Source: Pseudolabrys sp.
Lineage (GTDB): Bacteria; Pseudomonadota; Alphaproteobacteria; Rhizobiales; Xanthobacteraceae
Direction: 5' to 3'
DNA length: 55,872 nucleotides
Assembly (NCBI GenBank): GCA_030684935.1
Contig: JAUXXH010000038.1
Coordinates: 1-55,872, forward strand
Shown: positions 44,960-53,740 of the stretch, piece after piece
Numbering within the stretch: position 1 is the stretch's first letter
How the letters are laid out: each line of letters opens with the position of its first letter
Notes under the pieces: model-generated
Database searches by the model: none
What the model was told of the DNA's origin: nothing
What the model saw: the letters and a program-made list of their open reading frames with translations, nothing else
Position numbers and translations under genes: made by a program

Positions 44960-45937
44960 TTACTTGATCGCCAGGGGATTGACCGGCGAGCCGACCGCGC
45001 CGGTAATCGGAATGGCCGGCGCCACAAACATGAATTCGTAGGTCTTGTCGGCCAGACAATCGTCGGCGAGCTCCTTGACGTTGAAGATCTCGCCCATGGT
45101 CATGCCCATGATCGGAATGGTGATCCAGTGCCAGGGCTGGTTGATGTTCTCGCCCTCCTTCACCAGATTCGGCCGCACTTCGCAGCCCCAGGTGTCGCTG
45201 GCCAGCGCCGCAAGCTCGGTCTGCTTGATGAAGTCGAGCGTATCGAAGGCAAGGCCCGGCGCGTCGCCGCCCGGATAGCCGTCCCAGCTTCCCGCCTTCT
45301 GGCAGCGTTCCATCATGCCGGTGCGGACGATGATGTAGTCGCCGCGCTTGAGGTCGACCTTCTGCTTCTTGGCGGTGCCGTAGAGGTCTTCGGTGGTGAT
45401 GCCGTAGCCGTCTTCCAGCGACTCGACGCCCTTGAAGCGCGCCACGTCGAGCAGCACGCCGCGGCCGACCATCTTGTTCTTGGTCTTCTCGATGCCGCAC
45501 TTGGCGGCGCCGGCCGAGGTCACTTCACGGCAGTCGTAGCCGTTCCACATCTGCTTCTCGTAGAAGACGTGGCCCAGCCCGTCCCACTGCGTGCCGCATT
45601 GCAGCGGCATGGTCACCATGTCGTCGGCGGCCTGGATGCCGCGCTTGTCCAGCACGCCGGCGTAGGCGTCGGTGCCTGTGCGGTACATGGTGTGGATCGG
45701 GTTGGTGCGGCCCATCGCCGGGTACTTGCTCTTGGCGCCCTGCGGACCGGTGTGATCGAAGTTGAGCGCCAGCGAAATCACCTTGCCCTTCTTGACCAGT
45801 TGCGCGGCGGCGATGATGTCGTCGGGGCTGGTGAAATTGAGCGTGCCGATTTCGTCATCGGGACCCCACTTGCCCCAGTTCTTGTACTTCTCGGCGGCTT
45901 CGGCCATGTCCTGGCGCGTTACTTTGCGACCCGTCAT
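44960..45937 (-). CDS. cyclase-family protein (kynurenine formamidase-like fold)
   Basis: A 325-residue metal-dependent hydrolase of the cyclase family (PF04199). The family HxGTHxD motif appears as QCGTQWDGLGHVFYEKQMWN, keeping Asp and the last His but with Gln and Trp elsewhere. Other features: KVISLALNFDHTGPQG, RGVLLDVARFKGVESLEDGY, LKRGDYIIVRTGMME, IPIMGMTMGEIFNVKELADD. Such members open lactone or amide rings or hydrate small substrates in catabolic clusters. It is 36 bases downstream of the TetR gene on the same strand and probably co-transcribed with it. Confidence 0.88.
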   Translation of the reverse strand: MTGRKVTRQDMAEAAEKYKNWGKWGPDDEIGTLNFTSPDDIIAAAQLVKKGKVISLALNFDHTGPQGAKSKYPAMGRTNPIHTMYRTGTDAYAGVLDKRGIQAADDMVTMPLQCGTQWDGLGHVFYEKQMWNGYDCREVTSAGAAKCGIEKTKNKMVGRGVLLDVARFKGVESLEDGYGITTEDLYGTAKKQKVDLKRGDYIIVRTGMMERCQKAGSWDGYPGGDAPGLAFDTLDFIKQTELAALASDTWGCEVRPNLVKEGENINQPWHWITIPIMGMTMGEIFNVKELADDCLADKTYEFMFVAPAIPITGAVGSPVNPLAIK

Positions 45938-45973
45938 TGGTTCATCCTTTTCGTGGTTGGTGTGGTCGGATTT

Positions 45974-46714
45974 TCAGGCCACTGGCGCGGAGCGGAAGCC
46001 CGCCGCCAGAAACGGAATCATGTGATGCAGCGCCCGCTTGACGTCGCCGGGATCGCAGCGGCCGCTGGTCAGCGCCTGGATCCGGCCGCTGTCGGCCATG
46101 GTGTAGAACATCGCGCCCAACATGAAATGAAAGCGCCACTCGATCTCCGAGCGCGGCATTTCAGGCAACGTTTTCGCGATCGCATCGATGAACTTCTTGC
46201 TGGACTGGTCGAACGCCTTGCCGAGAATTTTCCGGGTCATCGACTCCGGTTCGGTGGCGAGCCGCGCCCGCAACTTGACGAAAGCCGGCCCGCCGAATTG
46301 GGGCTCGACGCCGAGCGTCAGGGCCGGCCGCAGGAAGGCATCGAGAATCTGCTCCAGCGTCGGCGTGGCGTTCTCCTCGAAACATTTTGCGAGCAGACGC
46401 AATCGCTCCTGGGCAATCGGCGCGGCGCGCTGCGCGAACAATTCTTCAAGGAGGCCTTCCTTGGAACCGAAATGATAGGCCACGGACGCAAGGTTGACCT
46501 TGGCCTCGGCGGTGATCGCCCGCAGCCCGACGCCCGACATGCCGTGTTCGGCGAACAGCCGCTCGGCGACCTCGAGAATGCGTTCGCGCACCGACGGCGT
46601 GGCGCCCGCCCCATCCTGCTTGCGCGGGCGGCCCGGGCGCACTTCGGTTCGCGCGCCGCGCGCATCCGACGCAGCTTTGGTCGCGGTGCTCTTCAATCCG
46701 GTCCCTTTGCGCAC
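45974..46714 (-). CDS. TetR-family transcriptional regulator
   Basis: A regulator of 246 residues from GTG 46714 (TTG 46696, with AAGGGA close by, is an alternative). The helix-turn-helix is PSVRERILEVAERLFAEHGM, GLRAITAEAKVNLASVAYHF, GSKEGLLEELFAQRA; the C-terminal TetR_C domain reads FDQSSKKFIDAIAKTLPEMP and RFHFMLGAMFYTMADSGRIQ. The same frame is open far upstream to 47740, but that region is antisense to the BKACE gene and rejected. It is divergent from the BKACE-receptor-dehydratase operon, with a TetR-like operator in the gap, so it probably represses that operon and its own transcript. Confidence 0.92.
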   Translation of the reverse strand: MRKGTGLKSTATKAASDARGARTEVRPGRPRKQDGAGATPSVRERILEVAERLFAEHGMSGVGLRAITAEAKVNLASVAYHFGSKEGLLEELFAQRAAPIAQERLRLLAKCFEENATPTLEQILDAFLRPALTLGVEPQFGGPAFVKLRARLATEPESMTRKILGKAFDQSSKKFIDAIAKTLPEMPRSEIEWRFHFMLGAMFYTMADSGRIQALTSGRCDPGDVKRALHHMIPFLAAGFRSAPVA

Positions 46715-46752
46715 GCTTGACTCTGGCCCCTCAATGCGGGAAGAAACAGAAG

Positions 46753-46770
46753 TAAACAGTCGTTTGTTTA
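46753..46770. promoter_or_regulatory. candidate TetR operator
   Basis: TAAACA-N6-TGTTTA, an AT-rich perfect inverted repeat in the divergent gap, 39 bases upstream of the regulator start and 38 bases upstream of the BKACE start. The TAAAC...GTTTA form is common in TetR operators. Confidence 0.6.
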
Positions 46771-46807
46771 AAGTCAATCGACGCGTCAATTTCAGGAACC
46801 GGAAACG

Positions 46808-47692
46808 ATGGCGAGCAAGAGCAAGAAGACGATTCTGACGGTCGCGGTGACCGGCAATCTGACCACCATCGAACAGCATCCGGGCCTGCCCTGCACGCCG
46901 GAGCAGATCGCCAATGCCGCGCTGGAATCGGCCAAGGCGGGTGCGGCAATTGCGCACCTGCATGTCCGGCATCCGGACGGCAAGCCGAGCATGGAGCTCG
47001 CGCATTACCGCGAAGTGGTCGAGCGCATCCGCGACAAGAACTCCGAGCTGATCATCAATCTCACCACCGGCCCGGGCGGCCGTTTCGTGCCGAGCAAGGA
47101 CGATCCGAAGATCGCCGGCCCGGGCACCTCGATCCTGCATCCGCTCAAGCGCGTCGAGCATATCGTCGAGCTGAAGCCGGAAATCGCCACGCTCGATCTC
47201 AACACCATGTGGTCCGGCTCCGCCGCCGTGATCAATACACCAGACAACGTCACCATCATGGCCAACGAAATCCAGAAGGCCGGCTCCAAGCCGGAGCTGG
47301 AAGTGTTCGACAGCGGCGACATTCAGTTGGCCAATCACCTGCTCGACACCGGCGTGCTCAAGGGCCCGCCGCTGTTCCAGATCGTCATGGGCGTCCGCTT
47401 CGGTTTCATCTCGACGCCGCAGACGCTGATGTATGCCCAGTCGCTGCTGCCGAAGGATGCCGAGTGGGCGGCCTTCGCCATCGGCCGCTGGGAATTCCCG
47501 ATGGTGGCGCAGGCCTGGATCCTCGGCGGCCATGTCCGCGTCGGCATGGAAGACAATGTCTACATCAGCAAGGGAAAATTGACTCCCAGCAACGCCGCGC
47601 TCTGCGAAAAGGCGGTGCGTATTCTCGACGACATGGGCGCCGAACTGGCCACGGCCAAGGAAGCGCGCGCCATACTTGGTTTGCGATCCTGA
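46808..47692 (+). CDS. beta-keto acid cleavage enzyme (BKACE, DUF849)
   Basis: A 294-residue zinc-dependent enzyme of the BKACE family, which condenses a beta-keto acid with acetyl-CoA to give acetoacetate and a new acyl-CoA. TIM-barrel features: TVAVTGNLTTIEQHPGLPCT, the metal-binding AAIAHLHVRHPDGKPS, INLTTGPGGRFVPS, LDLNTMWSGSAAVIN, PELEVFDSGDIQLANHL, and GGHVRVGMEDNVYISKGKL. First gene of a plus-strand operon with a Bug receptor and an enolase-superfamily dehydratase. The substrate of each BKACE subgroup differs and cannot be fixed here. Confidence 0.93.
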   Translation: MASKSKKTILTVAVTGNLTTIEQHPGLPCTPEQIANAALESAKAGAAIAHLHVRHPDGKPSMELAHYREVVERIRDKNSELIINLTTGPGGRFVPSKDDPKIAGPGTSILHPLKRVEHIVELKPEIATLDLNTMWSGSAAVINTPDNVTIMANEIQKAGSKPELEVFDSGDIQLANHLLDTGVLKGPPLFQIVMGVRFGFISTPQTLMYAQSLLPKDAEWAAFAIGRWEFPMVAQAWILGGHVRVGMEDNVYISKGKLTPSNAALCEKAVRILDDMGAELATAKEARAILGLRS

Positions 47693-47755
47693 AGACTTTC
47701 CGAAAGCCGGCCGAACATTCATGGGGCCGGTGCAACACACTGGAGGAAACCTGAA

Positions 47756-48730
47756 ATGAAAATGCCAATTGGAATTCTAGGCGTCGTTACGGCGCTGATC
47801 GCCGGTGCCGCTTTCGTGCAACCGGCTGCCGCCTATCCTGACAAGGTCGTGCGGATCGTGGTGCCGTTCGCGCCGGCCGGCCCGACCGACGTGATGGCGC
47901 GCCTGATCGCGCAGAAGCTGTCGGAAAACCTGAAGCAGCAGTTCGTCGTCGAAAACCATCCCGGCGCCGGCGGCAATCTCGGCACCATGCAGGTCGCGCG
48001 GGCTGCCCCGGACGGCTACACGCTGCTGGTGGCCAGCTCGAGCTTTGTCGTGAACCCGAGCCTCTATGCGAAGAACCCCTACGACCCGTTCAAGGATTTC
48101 GCCCCGATCACGCTCGCGGCGGCCTCGCCGAATATCCTGACGGTGAATGCCGAAGTGCCGGCCAAGACCGTCAAGGAACTGATCGACCTCGTGAACAAGA
48201 CCCCCGGCAAGTTCGCCATGGGTAACCCGGGCGTCGGCACCACGCCCCAGCTCGCCGGCGAACTGTTCAAGCTGACGCTCAAGCTCGACGTCACCAGCGT
48301 GCCGTTCGGCGGCGCCGGCCCGGCGATCCAGGCCGTTGTCGGCAACCACACGCAGATCGCCTTCACCGCGTTGCCGCCGACCGCACCGCAGGTGCAGGCT
48401 GGCAAGCTGCGCGGTCTGGCCGTCACCTCGGCCAAGCGTTCGGCCGCGCTGCCGGACGTACCGACCATGGCGGAAGCCGGCATCCAGGGCCAGGAATCGG
48501 AAACCATGCAGGGCATCTTCGCTCCGGCCGGTACGCCGCAGGCGATCATCGACCAGCTCAACAAGGAAATCGCCAAGGTCATGGCGCTTCCGGACGTGAA
48601 GGAACGCTGCGCCCAGCTTGGCTTCGATGTGGTGGCGAACTCGCCGGCCGAGTTCAGCGCCTACATCAAGAAAGAAGTCGAGAAGTGGGGCAAGGTGATC
48701 AAGGAAGCGAATATTCCGCAGATCAAGTAA
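47756..48730 (+). CDS. Bug-family (TctC) periplasmic solute-binding receptor
   Basis: A third Bug receptor, 324 residues. Signal peptide MKMPIGILGVVTALIAGAAF ending AAAYPDK. Body: VVRIVVPFAPAGPTDVMARL, FVVENHPGAGGNLGTMQVAR, APDGYTLLVASSSFVVNPSL, FAMGNPGVGTTPQLAGELFK, ending YIKKEVEKWGKVIKEANIPQ. It lies 63 bases after the BKACE gene with a GGAGG ribosome site. By context it probably binds the acid degraded by the neighbouring enzymes. Confidence 0.94.
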   Translation: MKMPIGILGVVTALIAGAAFVQPAAAYPDKVVRIVVPFAPAGPTDVMARLIAQKLSENLKQQFVVENHPGAGGNLGTMQVARAAPDGYTLLVASSSFVVNPSLYAKNPYDPFKDFAPITLAAASPNILTVNAEVPAKTVKELIDLVNKTPGKFAMGNPGVGTTPQLAGELFKLTLKLDVTSVPFGGAGPAIQAVVGNHTQIAFTALPPTAPQVQAGKLRGLAVTSAKRSAALPDVPTMAEAGIQGQESETMQGIFAPAGTPQAIIDQLNKEIAKVMALPDVKERCAQLGFDVVANSPAEFSAYIKKEVEKWGKVIKEANIPQIK

Positions 48731-48749
48731 TCCACCTTGTACAAACTGC

Positions 48750-48774
48750 GATGGCCGGGCTCGTCCCGGCCATC
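48750..48774 (+). terminator. terminator-like palindrome in the operon
   Basis: GATGGCCGGG (48750-48759) and CCCGGCCATC (48765-48774), loop CTCGT, with TTTT a few bases after. It resembles the ATGGCCGGG...CCCGGCCAT intergenic palindromes of Bradyrhizobium-like genomes. It lies between the receptor and the dehydratase genes and may reduce read-through. Confidence 0.6.
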
Positions 48775-48825
48775 GTGCTTTTCCGAGGATGGCCGGACAA
48801 GCCATCCCCCTCCAAAGGCTCTCCC

Positions 48826-49995
48826 ATGCGCATCGTCGATATCCGCGAAACCGCGATCCCGCTGAAATCCAAGCTCGCCAACTCGAGCTTCGATTTCAGC
48901 GAAATGACCACATCGGTGGTCGCCGTCATCACCGACGTGATCCGCGACGGCAAGCCGGTCTGCGGCTTTGCCTTCAATTCCACCGGACGCTATGCCTGCG
49001 GCGCGCAGATGCGCGAGCGTTTCATTCCGCGCATCATGGCCGCGGCGCCGGATACACTGCTCGACGCCACCGGCGAGAACATCGACCCGGACAAGGTCCT
49101 CGCCGCCATGATGCGGCGCGAGAAGATCGGCGGCGACGCCGAACGCTCGATCGGCATGGGCACCATCGAAGTCGCGGTCTGGGACGCGGTCGCCAAGATC
49201 GCAGGGCAGCCGCTGTACAAGGTTCTGGCCGACCGATTCAGCGGCGGCACAGTGCCGGACAAAGTGTTCTGCTATGTCGGCGGCGGCTGGTACTGGCCCG
49301 GCCAGACCATCAAGGATCTGCAGGAAGAGATGCGCCGCCATCTCGATGCCGGCTACAACATGGTCAAGATGAAGGTCGGCGGCCTGCCGCTCGACGAAGA
49401 TGTGCGGCGCCTCGAAGCCGTGCTGCAGATTGTCGGCTCCGGGGACAACCTCGCCGTCGACGCCAACGGCAAGTTCGGCCGCGACGAGGCGCTGGCTTAT
49501 GCCAAGGCGCTGGCGCCGTTCAAGCTGCGCTGGTTCGAGGAGCCCTGCCACCCGCTCGATCTGGCGCTGTTTGCCGAACTGGCCAGCGTCTACGCGCCGC
49601 CGCTGGCGACCGGCGAGAACCTCTATTCGACGCAGGACGTCGAGAACCTGGTGCGCTTCGGCGGCTGGCGCGCCGGCTCCGATATCATCCAGGTCGATCC
49701 GCCGCAGGCCTACGGCATCGCCCAATATGCTCGTACGCTGGAGATGCTGAAGCGCCATGGCTGGCAGCGCTCGGCGATGTTCCCGCATGGCGGCAACCAG
49801 ATGTCGCTGGCCATGGCCGCCGGCTTCGGCCTCGGCGGCGCCGAGAGCTACCCCGGCGTGTTCGGCGATTTTGGTGGCTTTGCCGACGATGCGCGGGTCG
49901 AGAATGGCGCGGTCACCCTGTCCGGCCGGCTCGGCATCGGCTTCGAGGGCCAGGCCGCGCTGTACAAGATCATGCGCGAGCTCGCCCGCATTTGA
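48826..49995 (+). CDS. enolase-superfamily dehydratase, D-tartrate dehydratase-like
   Basis: A 389-residue member of the mandelate racemase/muconate lactonising group, the same length as D(-)-tartrate dehydratase (TarD) of Bradyrhizobium as I recall it. It has the family KxK (VKMKVGG, about K181/K183), the metal ligands in AVDANG, RWFEEP and ATGENL, and the His in MFPHGGNQMSLAMAAG. The N-terminus RIVDIRETAIPLKSKLANSS, then MTTSVVAVITDVIRDGKPVC, also matches the TarD pattern. It likely dehydrates a sugar acid such as D-tartrate. The frame is open to 48685; ATG 48826 gives the family start. Confidence 0.9.
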   Translation: MRIVDIRETAIPLKSKLANSSFDFSEMTTSVVAVITDVIRDGKPVCGFAFNSTGRYACGAQMRERFIPRIMAAAPDTLLDATGENIDPDKVLAAMMRREKIGGDAERSIGMGTIEVAVWDAVAKIAGQPLYKVLADRFSGGTVPDKVFCYVGGGWYWPGQTIKDLQEEMRRHLDAGYNMVKMKVGGLPLDEDVRRLEAVLQIVGSGDNLAVDANGKFGRDEALAYAKALAPFKLRWFEEPCHPLDLALFAELASVYAPPLATGENLYSTQDVENLVRFGGWRAGSDIIQVDPPQAYGIAQYARTLEMLKRHGWQRSAMFPHGGNQMSLAMAAGFGLGGAESYPGVFGDFGGFADDARVENGAVTLSGRLGIGFEGQAALYKIMRELARI

Positions 49996-49998
49996 TCG

Positions 49999-51804
49999 TC
50001 AGCTGGCCAGCTCCTCGCGCAGGATTTCCAGCTCCAGCCACTGCTCCTCGGCCGAAGCGATCTTGCGCTGGGTCTCGGCGAGATCCGTGGTGACCTTCTC
50101 GAAGCCTGAGCGGTCGCGGATATAGAACTGCGGATCGGCCAGCTTGGCCTGCAGATCCTCGGCCTTCTTGTTCAGCGTCGCGATGGTCTTCGGCAGCGTT
50201 TCCAGCGCGTGTTTTTCCTTGAAGGCGAGCTTGCGCTTGGCCACCGGCGGCTTGGTCGCGGCCGGCGCTTTCGTCTCCTTGGGCGCGATCGCCTTGCCCT
50301 CGCGGACCAGATCGGCGCCGCGCTGCACCAGCATGTCGGAATAGCCGCCGGCATATTCGGTCCAGCGCCCGTCGCCTTCCGGCACGATCACGCCGCTGAC
50401 CAGCCGATCGAGGAAGTCGCGGTCATGGCTGATCAGGAGCACCGTTCCGGGATATTCGCCCAGCATGTCCTCGAGCACGTCGAGCGTTTCCATGTCGAGA
50501 TCGTTGGTCGGCTCGTCGAGCACCAGCAGGTTCGACGGCTTGGCCAGCGCCTGCGCCAGCATCAGGCGGCCGCGCTCGCCGCCGGACAGCTTGCCGAGCG
50601 GCGTGCGGGCCTGCTCGGCGGAAAACAGAAAGTCCTTCATGTAGCCGATGACGTGCTTGGGCTGGCCGTTGACCATCACGGTGTCGCCGTCGCCGCCGGT
50701 CAGCGCATCCTTGACCGTGACGTTGGGATCGAGGCTGTCGCGATGCTGGTTGAGCGTCGCCACCGCCAGCGTCGAGCCGAGCCGGACCGTGCCGCTGTCG
50801 GGCTCCGACACGCCGGTCAGCAGGTTGATCAGCGTGGTCTTGCCGGTGCCGTTCGGCCCGACGATGCCGATGCGGTCACCGCGCTGGATACGGATGGAGA
50901 AGTCGCTGACAATGGCGCGGTCGCCATAGCTCTTGGAAATGTCCTTGGCCTCGATCACCAGCACGCCCGATGGCGCCGCCGCGCCCGCAGTGATGGTGGC
51001 GTCGCCGGCGGCGCCGCGATAGGTGCGACGGTTCTCGCGCAGCGCCTGCAACGCGCCGACACGGCGCATGTTGCGCTTGCGCCGGCCGGTGACGCCGTAG
51101 CGCATCCAGTGTTCCTCGGCGACGATCTTGCGGTCCAGCTTGTGCTGCTCGCGCTCCTCCTCGGCCAGCAGCATGTCGCGCCATTCCTCGAAATGTTCGA
51201 AGCCGCGCTCGATGCGCCGGGTGGTGCCGCGGTCGAGCCACACCGTCTGGCGCGACAGCGTCGACAAAAAGCGCCGGTCATGGCTGATGATGACCATGGC
51301 GGTGCGGCGGGAGTCGAGATCGCGCTCCAGCCACTCGATGGTGGTGAGGTCGAGATGGTTGGTCGGCTCGTCGAGCAGCAGAATGTCGGGCGACGGCGCC
51401 AAAGCGCGCGCCAGCGAGGCGCGGCGCGACTCGCCGCCGGACAGATGCGCCGGGTCTTCCTCGCCGGTCAGCCCCAGTTCCTCGACCAGATTGCGGGCGA
51501 TGTAGGGATCGTCGTTCGGCTTCAGCCCGGATTCGACATAGGCCAGCGTGGTGTCATAGCCGGAGAAATCCGGCTCCTGCTGCAGATAGCGCACCACCGC
51601 GCCCGGCTGCACGAATATGGTGCCGCGGTCGGGCTCGACCAGCCCGGCGGCGATTTTCAGGAGCGTCGATTTGCCGGAACCGTTGCGGCCGACCAGCGAC
51701 ACCCGCTCGCCGGTCGACACCGACAGTTCGGCGCTGGTCAGCAGCGGCGTGCCGCCAAAGGTGAGCGCGATATCTTTGAGCTGTAAAAGAGGAGGAGGAG
51801 CCAT
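49999..51804 (-). CDS. uup: ABC-F family ATPase, Uup type
   Basis: A 601-residue soluble ABC-F protein with two ATPase domains, acting on the ribosome or DNA; Uup members have a C-terminal coiled coil, seen here (EKHALETLPKTIATLNKKAE, TTDLAETQRKIASAEEQWLE). First domain: GRNGSGKST, LSGGESRRASLARALAPSPD, LLLDEPTNHLD. Second: GPNGTGKTT, LSGGERGRLMLAQALAKPSN, LVLDEPTNDLD. The linker includes LDRKIVAEEHWMRYGVTGRR. It ends four bases after the convergent dehydratase stop, with no room for a terminator. Confidence 0.95.
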   Translation of the reverse strand: MAPPPLLQLKDIALTFGGTPLLTSAELSVSTGERVSLVGRNGSGKSTLLKIAAGLVEPDRGTIFVQPGAVVRYLQQEPDFSGYDTTLAYVESGLKPNDDPYIARNLVEELGLTGEEDPAHLSGGESRRASLARALAPSPDILLLDEPTNHLDLTTIEWLERDLDSRRTAMVIISHDRRFLSTLSRQTVWLDRGTTRRIERGFEHFEEWRDMLLAEEEREQHKLDRKIVAEEHWMRYGVTGRRKRNMRRVGALQALRENRRTYRGAAGDATITAGAAAPSGVLVIEAKDISKSYGDRAIVSDFSIRIQRGDRIGIVGPNGTGKTTLINLLTGVSEPDSGTVRLGSTLAVATLNQHRDSLDPNVTVKDALTGGDGDTVMVNGQPKHVIGYMKDFLFSAEQARTPLGKLSGGERGRLMLAQALAKPSNLLVLDEPTNDLDMETLDVLEDMLGEYPGTVLLISHDRDFLDRLVSGVIVPEGDGRWTEYAGGYSDMLVQRGADLVREGKAIAPKETKAPAATKPPVAKRKLAFKEKHALETLPKTIATLNKKAEDLQAKLADPQFYIRDRSGFEKVTTDLAETQRKIASAEEQWLELEILREELAS

Positions 51805-51882
51805 GCGCTTCCGGTACAGGCCGAAGCGCCCGCCGTCAAAGCTTTAACGCACGAAATACGGCACAAATGCCGATAATGCCGC

Positions 51883-53310
51883 TCAATCCAGGAATGTCAG
51901 CGGCCGCGCCACGGTTTCCAGCGGCCTGCGTTCGGCGGCGACCGTCCAGCGCCAGGCGATCAGGCCGCCGGCGATCATCAGCACCGCGCCGAGGGTATAG
52001 CCGCCGAATACGCTGACCCGCGACCCGGTGTCGATCAGGACGCCAAACAGCCACGGCCCGACCACGCCGCCGATACCGGTGCCGATGGCGTAGAAGAAGG
52101 CGATCGCCAGCGCCCTGATTTCCAGCGGGAAGGTTTCGCTGACCGTCAGATAGGCCGAGCTCGCCGCCGCCGAAGCGAAGAAGAAGATCACCATCCAGCA
52201 GAGGGTCTGCGTCTGTGCGCCGATCAGATCGTGCATGAACAGATAGCCGGTCGCCGCCAGCAGCACGCCGGACATGATGTAGGTGAAGGCGATCATCGGC
52301 CGGCGGCCGATGGTGTCGAACAGCCGGCCGAGCAGCAGGGGTCCGAGAAAATTACCGAGCGCGAACGGCAGGATGTACCAGCCGACATGATGCGACGGCA
52401 CGCCGTAGAAGTCGGTGAGGATCAGCGCATAGGTGAAGAAGATGGCGTTGTAGAAAAACGCCTGCGACGTCATCAGCGCCAGCCCGACCAGGCTGCGCTG
52501 GCGGTAGCGCTTGAACAGCGTGTGCGCCACCTCGCGCAGCAGCGTCGAGGTGCGCATTTGCAGCCGCACCCGCGGCAGACCCTCCGCCGGCGGCAGTGCC
52601 GCGAACTGCGCCTCAATGCCGGCGACAACACGCTCGGCCTCCTCGGCGCGGCCATGCGTCATCAGCCAGCGCGGACTTTCCGGAATCCACAGCCGCATGA
52701 AGAAAATCACCAGCGACAGCGCCGAGCCGATCAGGAAGGCGAGCCGCCAGCCGTATTCCGGATCGATCACCGCCGGGTCGAGCAGCACGAGCGAACCGGC
52801 GGCGCCGAGCGCTGCGCCGATCCAGAAGCTGCCGTTGATGACCAGATCGCACCAGCCTCGCACCCGCGCCGGGATCAGTTCCTGGATGGTCGAGTTGATG
52901 GCGGCGTATTCGCCGCCGATGCCGGCGCCGGTAAGGAAACGAAACAGCGCGAAGCTCCAGAGATTCCAGGAGAACGCGGTCAGCCCGGTGGCGATCAGAT
53001 AGACCGTCAGCGTGATGAAGAACAATTTGCGGCGGCCGAGCCGGTCGGTCAGCCAGCCGAAGAACAGCGCGCCCAGCACGGCGCCGGCCAGATAGGCGCT
53101 GGCGGCGATGCCGACATCGGTGTTGGTGAAGCGCAGCACCGGGCTGTCCTTGAAGGCGCCGGCCAGCGAGCCGGCCAGCGTCACTTCGAGGCCGTCGAGG
53201 ATCCAGGTGATGCCGAGTGCCGCCACCACCAGCGTGTGGAAGCGGCCCCATGGCAGCCGGTCGAGCCGGGCCGGAATGTCGGTCTCGACGATGCCCTGGT
53301 CGCTTGCCAC
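51883..53310 (-). CDS. major facilitator superfamily transporter
   Basis: A 475-residue inner-membrane transporter with about 12 membrane segments, of the sugar-porter/metabolite:H+ symporter type. Signature loops: GWLTDRLGRRKLFFITLTVY, GAGIGGEYAAINSTIQELIP, RLWIPESPRWLMTHGRAEEA, GRLFDTIGRRPMIAFTYIMS. Start is GTG 53310 with AGGGG on the minus strand. The substrate is unknown. It is divergent from small genes across 191 bases that hold a DnaA-box-like site. Confidence 0.92.
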   Translation of the reverse strand: MASDQGIVETDIPARLDRLPWGRFHTLVVAALGITWILDGLEVTLAGSLAGAFKDSPVLRFTNTDVGIAASAYLAGAVLGALFFGWLTDRLGRRKLFFITLTVYLIATGLTAFSWNLWSFALFRFLTGAGIGGEYAAINSTIQELIPARVRGWCDLVINGSFWIGAALGAAGSLVLLDPAVIDPEYGWRLAFLIGSALSLVIFFMRLWIPESPRWLMTHGRAEEAERVVAGIEAQFAALPPAEGLPRVRLQMRTSTLLREVAHTLFKRYRQRSLVGLALMTSQAFFYNAIFFTYALILTDFYGVPSHHVGWYILPFALGNFLGPLLLGRLFDTIGRRPMIAFTYIMSGVLLAATGYLFMHDLIGAQTQTLCWMVIFFFASAAASSAYLTVSETFPLEIRALAIAFFYAIGTGIGGVVGPWLFGVLIDTGSRVSVFGGYTLGAVLMIAGGLIAWRWTVAAERRPLETVARPLTFLD

Positions 53311-53422
53311 TCACACCCCTCGCCTGCTCTCCGCAACCGAGACTAACGCCGCGCCGGGGTCCGGGTTCGGTCTTATCGCCGCAGGCTGTCGCCGAAATGC
53401 AACACCGGGCCGTGAATTTTTC

Positions 53423-53446
53423 CCCGAAGTTATCCACAGATTCGGG
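53423..53446. promoter_or_regulatory. DnaA box inside an inverted repeat
   Basis: TTATCCACA (53430-53438), the consensus DnaA box, lies in the spacer of CCCGAA (53423-53428) and TTCGGG (53441-53446). It is 56 bases upstream of a small plus-strand gene. A single box does not make an origin; DnaA-controlled transcription is a possibility. Confidence 0.5.
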
Positions 53447-53501
53447 TGACAGGCCGACTCAGATATCCGTTGGCGATTCGCAGTCACTTCGGGGGAAAAC
53501 G

Positions 53502-53666
53502 ATGCGCTTGGAAACGGTCGACTACCGGTCAAATCAGTCCGCCGTGGGGAGTGTACAGGATCATCCTGACGACGCGCCGCTTATCCTCATGACTCCGGCG
53601 CGGCGCGCTGCGCTCGAGGCGCTGGAGCGGGAATTCCACGACCTGCTGCAAATGCCGCCGCGCTAG
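53502..53666 (+). CDS. small hypothetical protein (54 aa)
   Basis: A 54-residue reading frame from ATG 53502 with GGGGG about 7 bases upstream. Sequence MRLETVDYRSNQSAVGSVQD ... APLILMTPARRAALEALERE, ending LLQMPPR. It is hydrophilic, with one probable C-terminal helix. The same frame is open back to 53217, but that part is antisense to the MFS gene. No family recognised. It follows the DnaA-box palindrome. Confidence 0.5.
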   Translation: MRLETVDYRSNQSAVGSVQDHPDDAPLILMTPARRAALEALEREFHDLLQMPPR

Positions 53667-53740
53667 GCCGCATTCGCGCCGGAAACGGCAATCGGCTAGT
53701 CTGTGAGGGCGGCATCGTTGCCGCGCCGGAAGCCCGCGCC

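Noticed and set aside
46715..47740. Long N-terminal extension of the TetR regulator
   Set aside because: The same frame stays open through the region antisense to the BKACE gene. TetR proteins start just before the helix-turn-helix, and the divergent promoter region would be coding.
53430..53438. Chromosomal replication origin at the DnaA box
   Set aside because: A single box without an AT-rich unwinding element, a box cluster or origin-linked genes.
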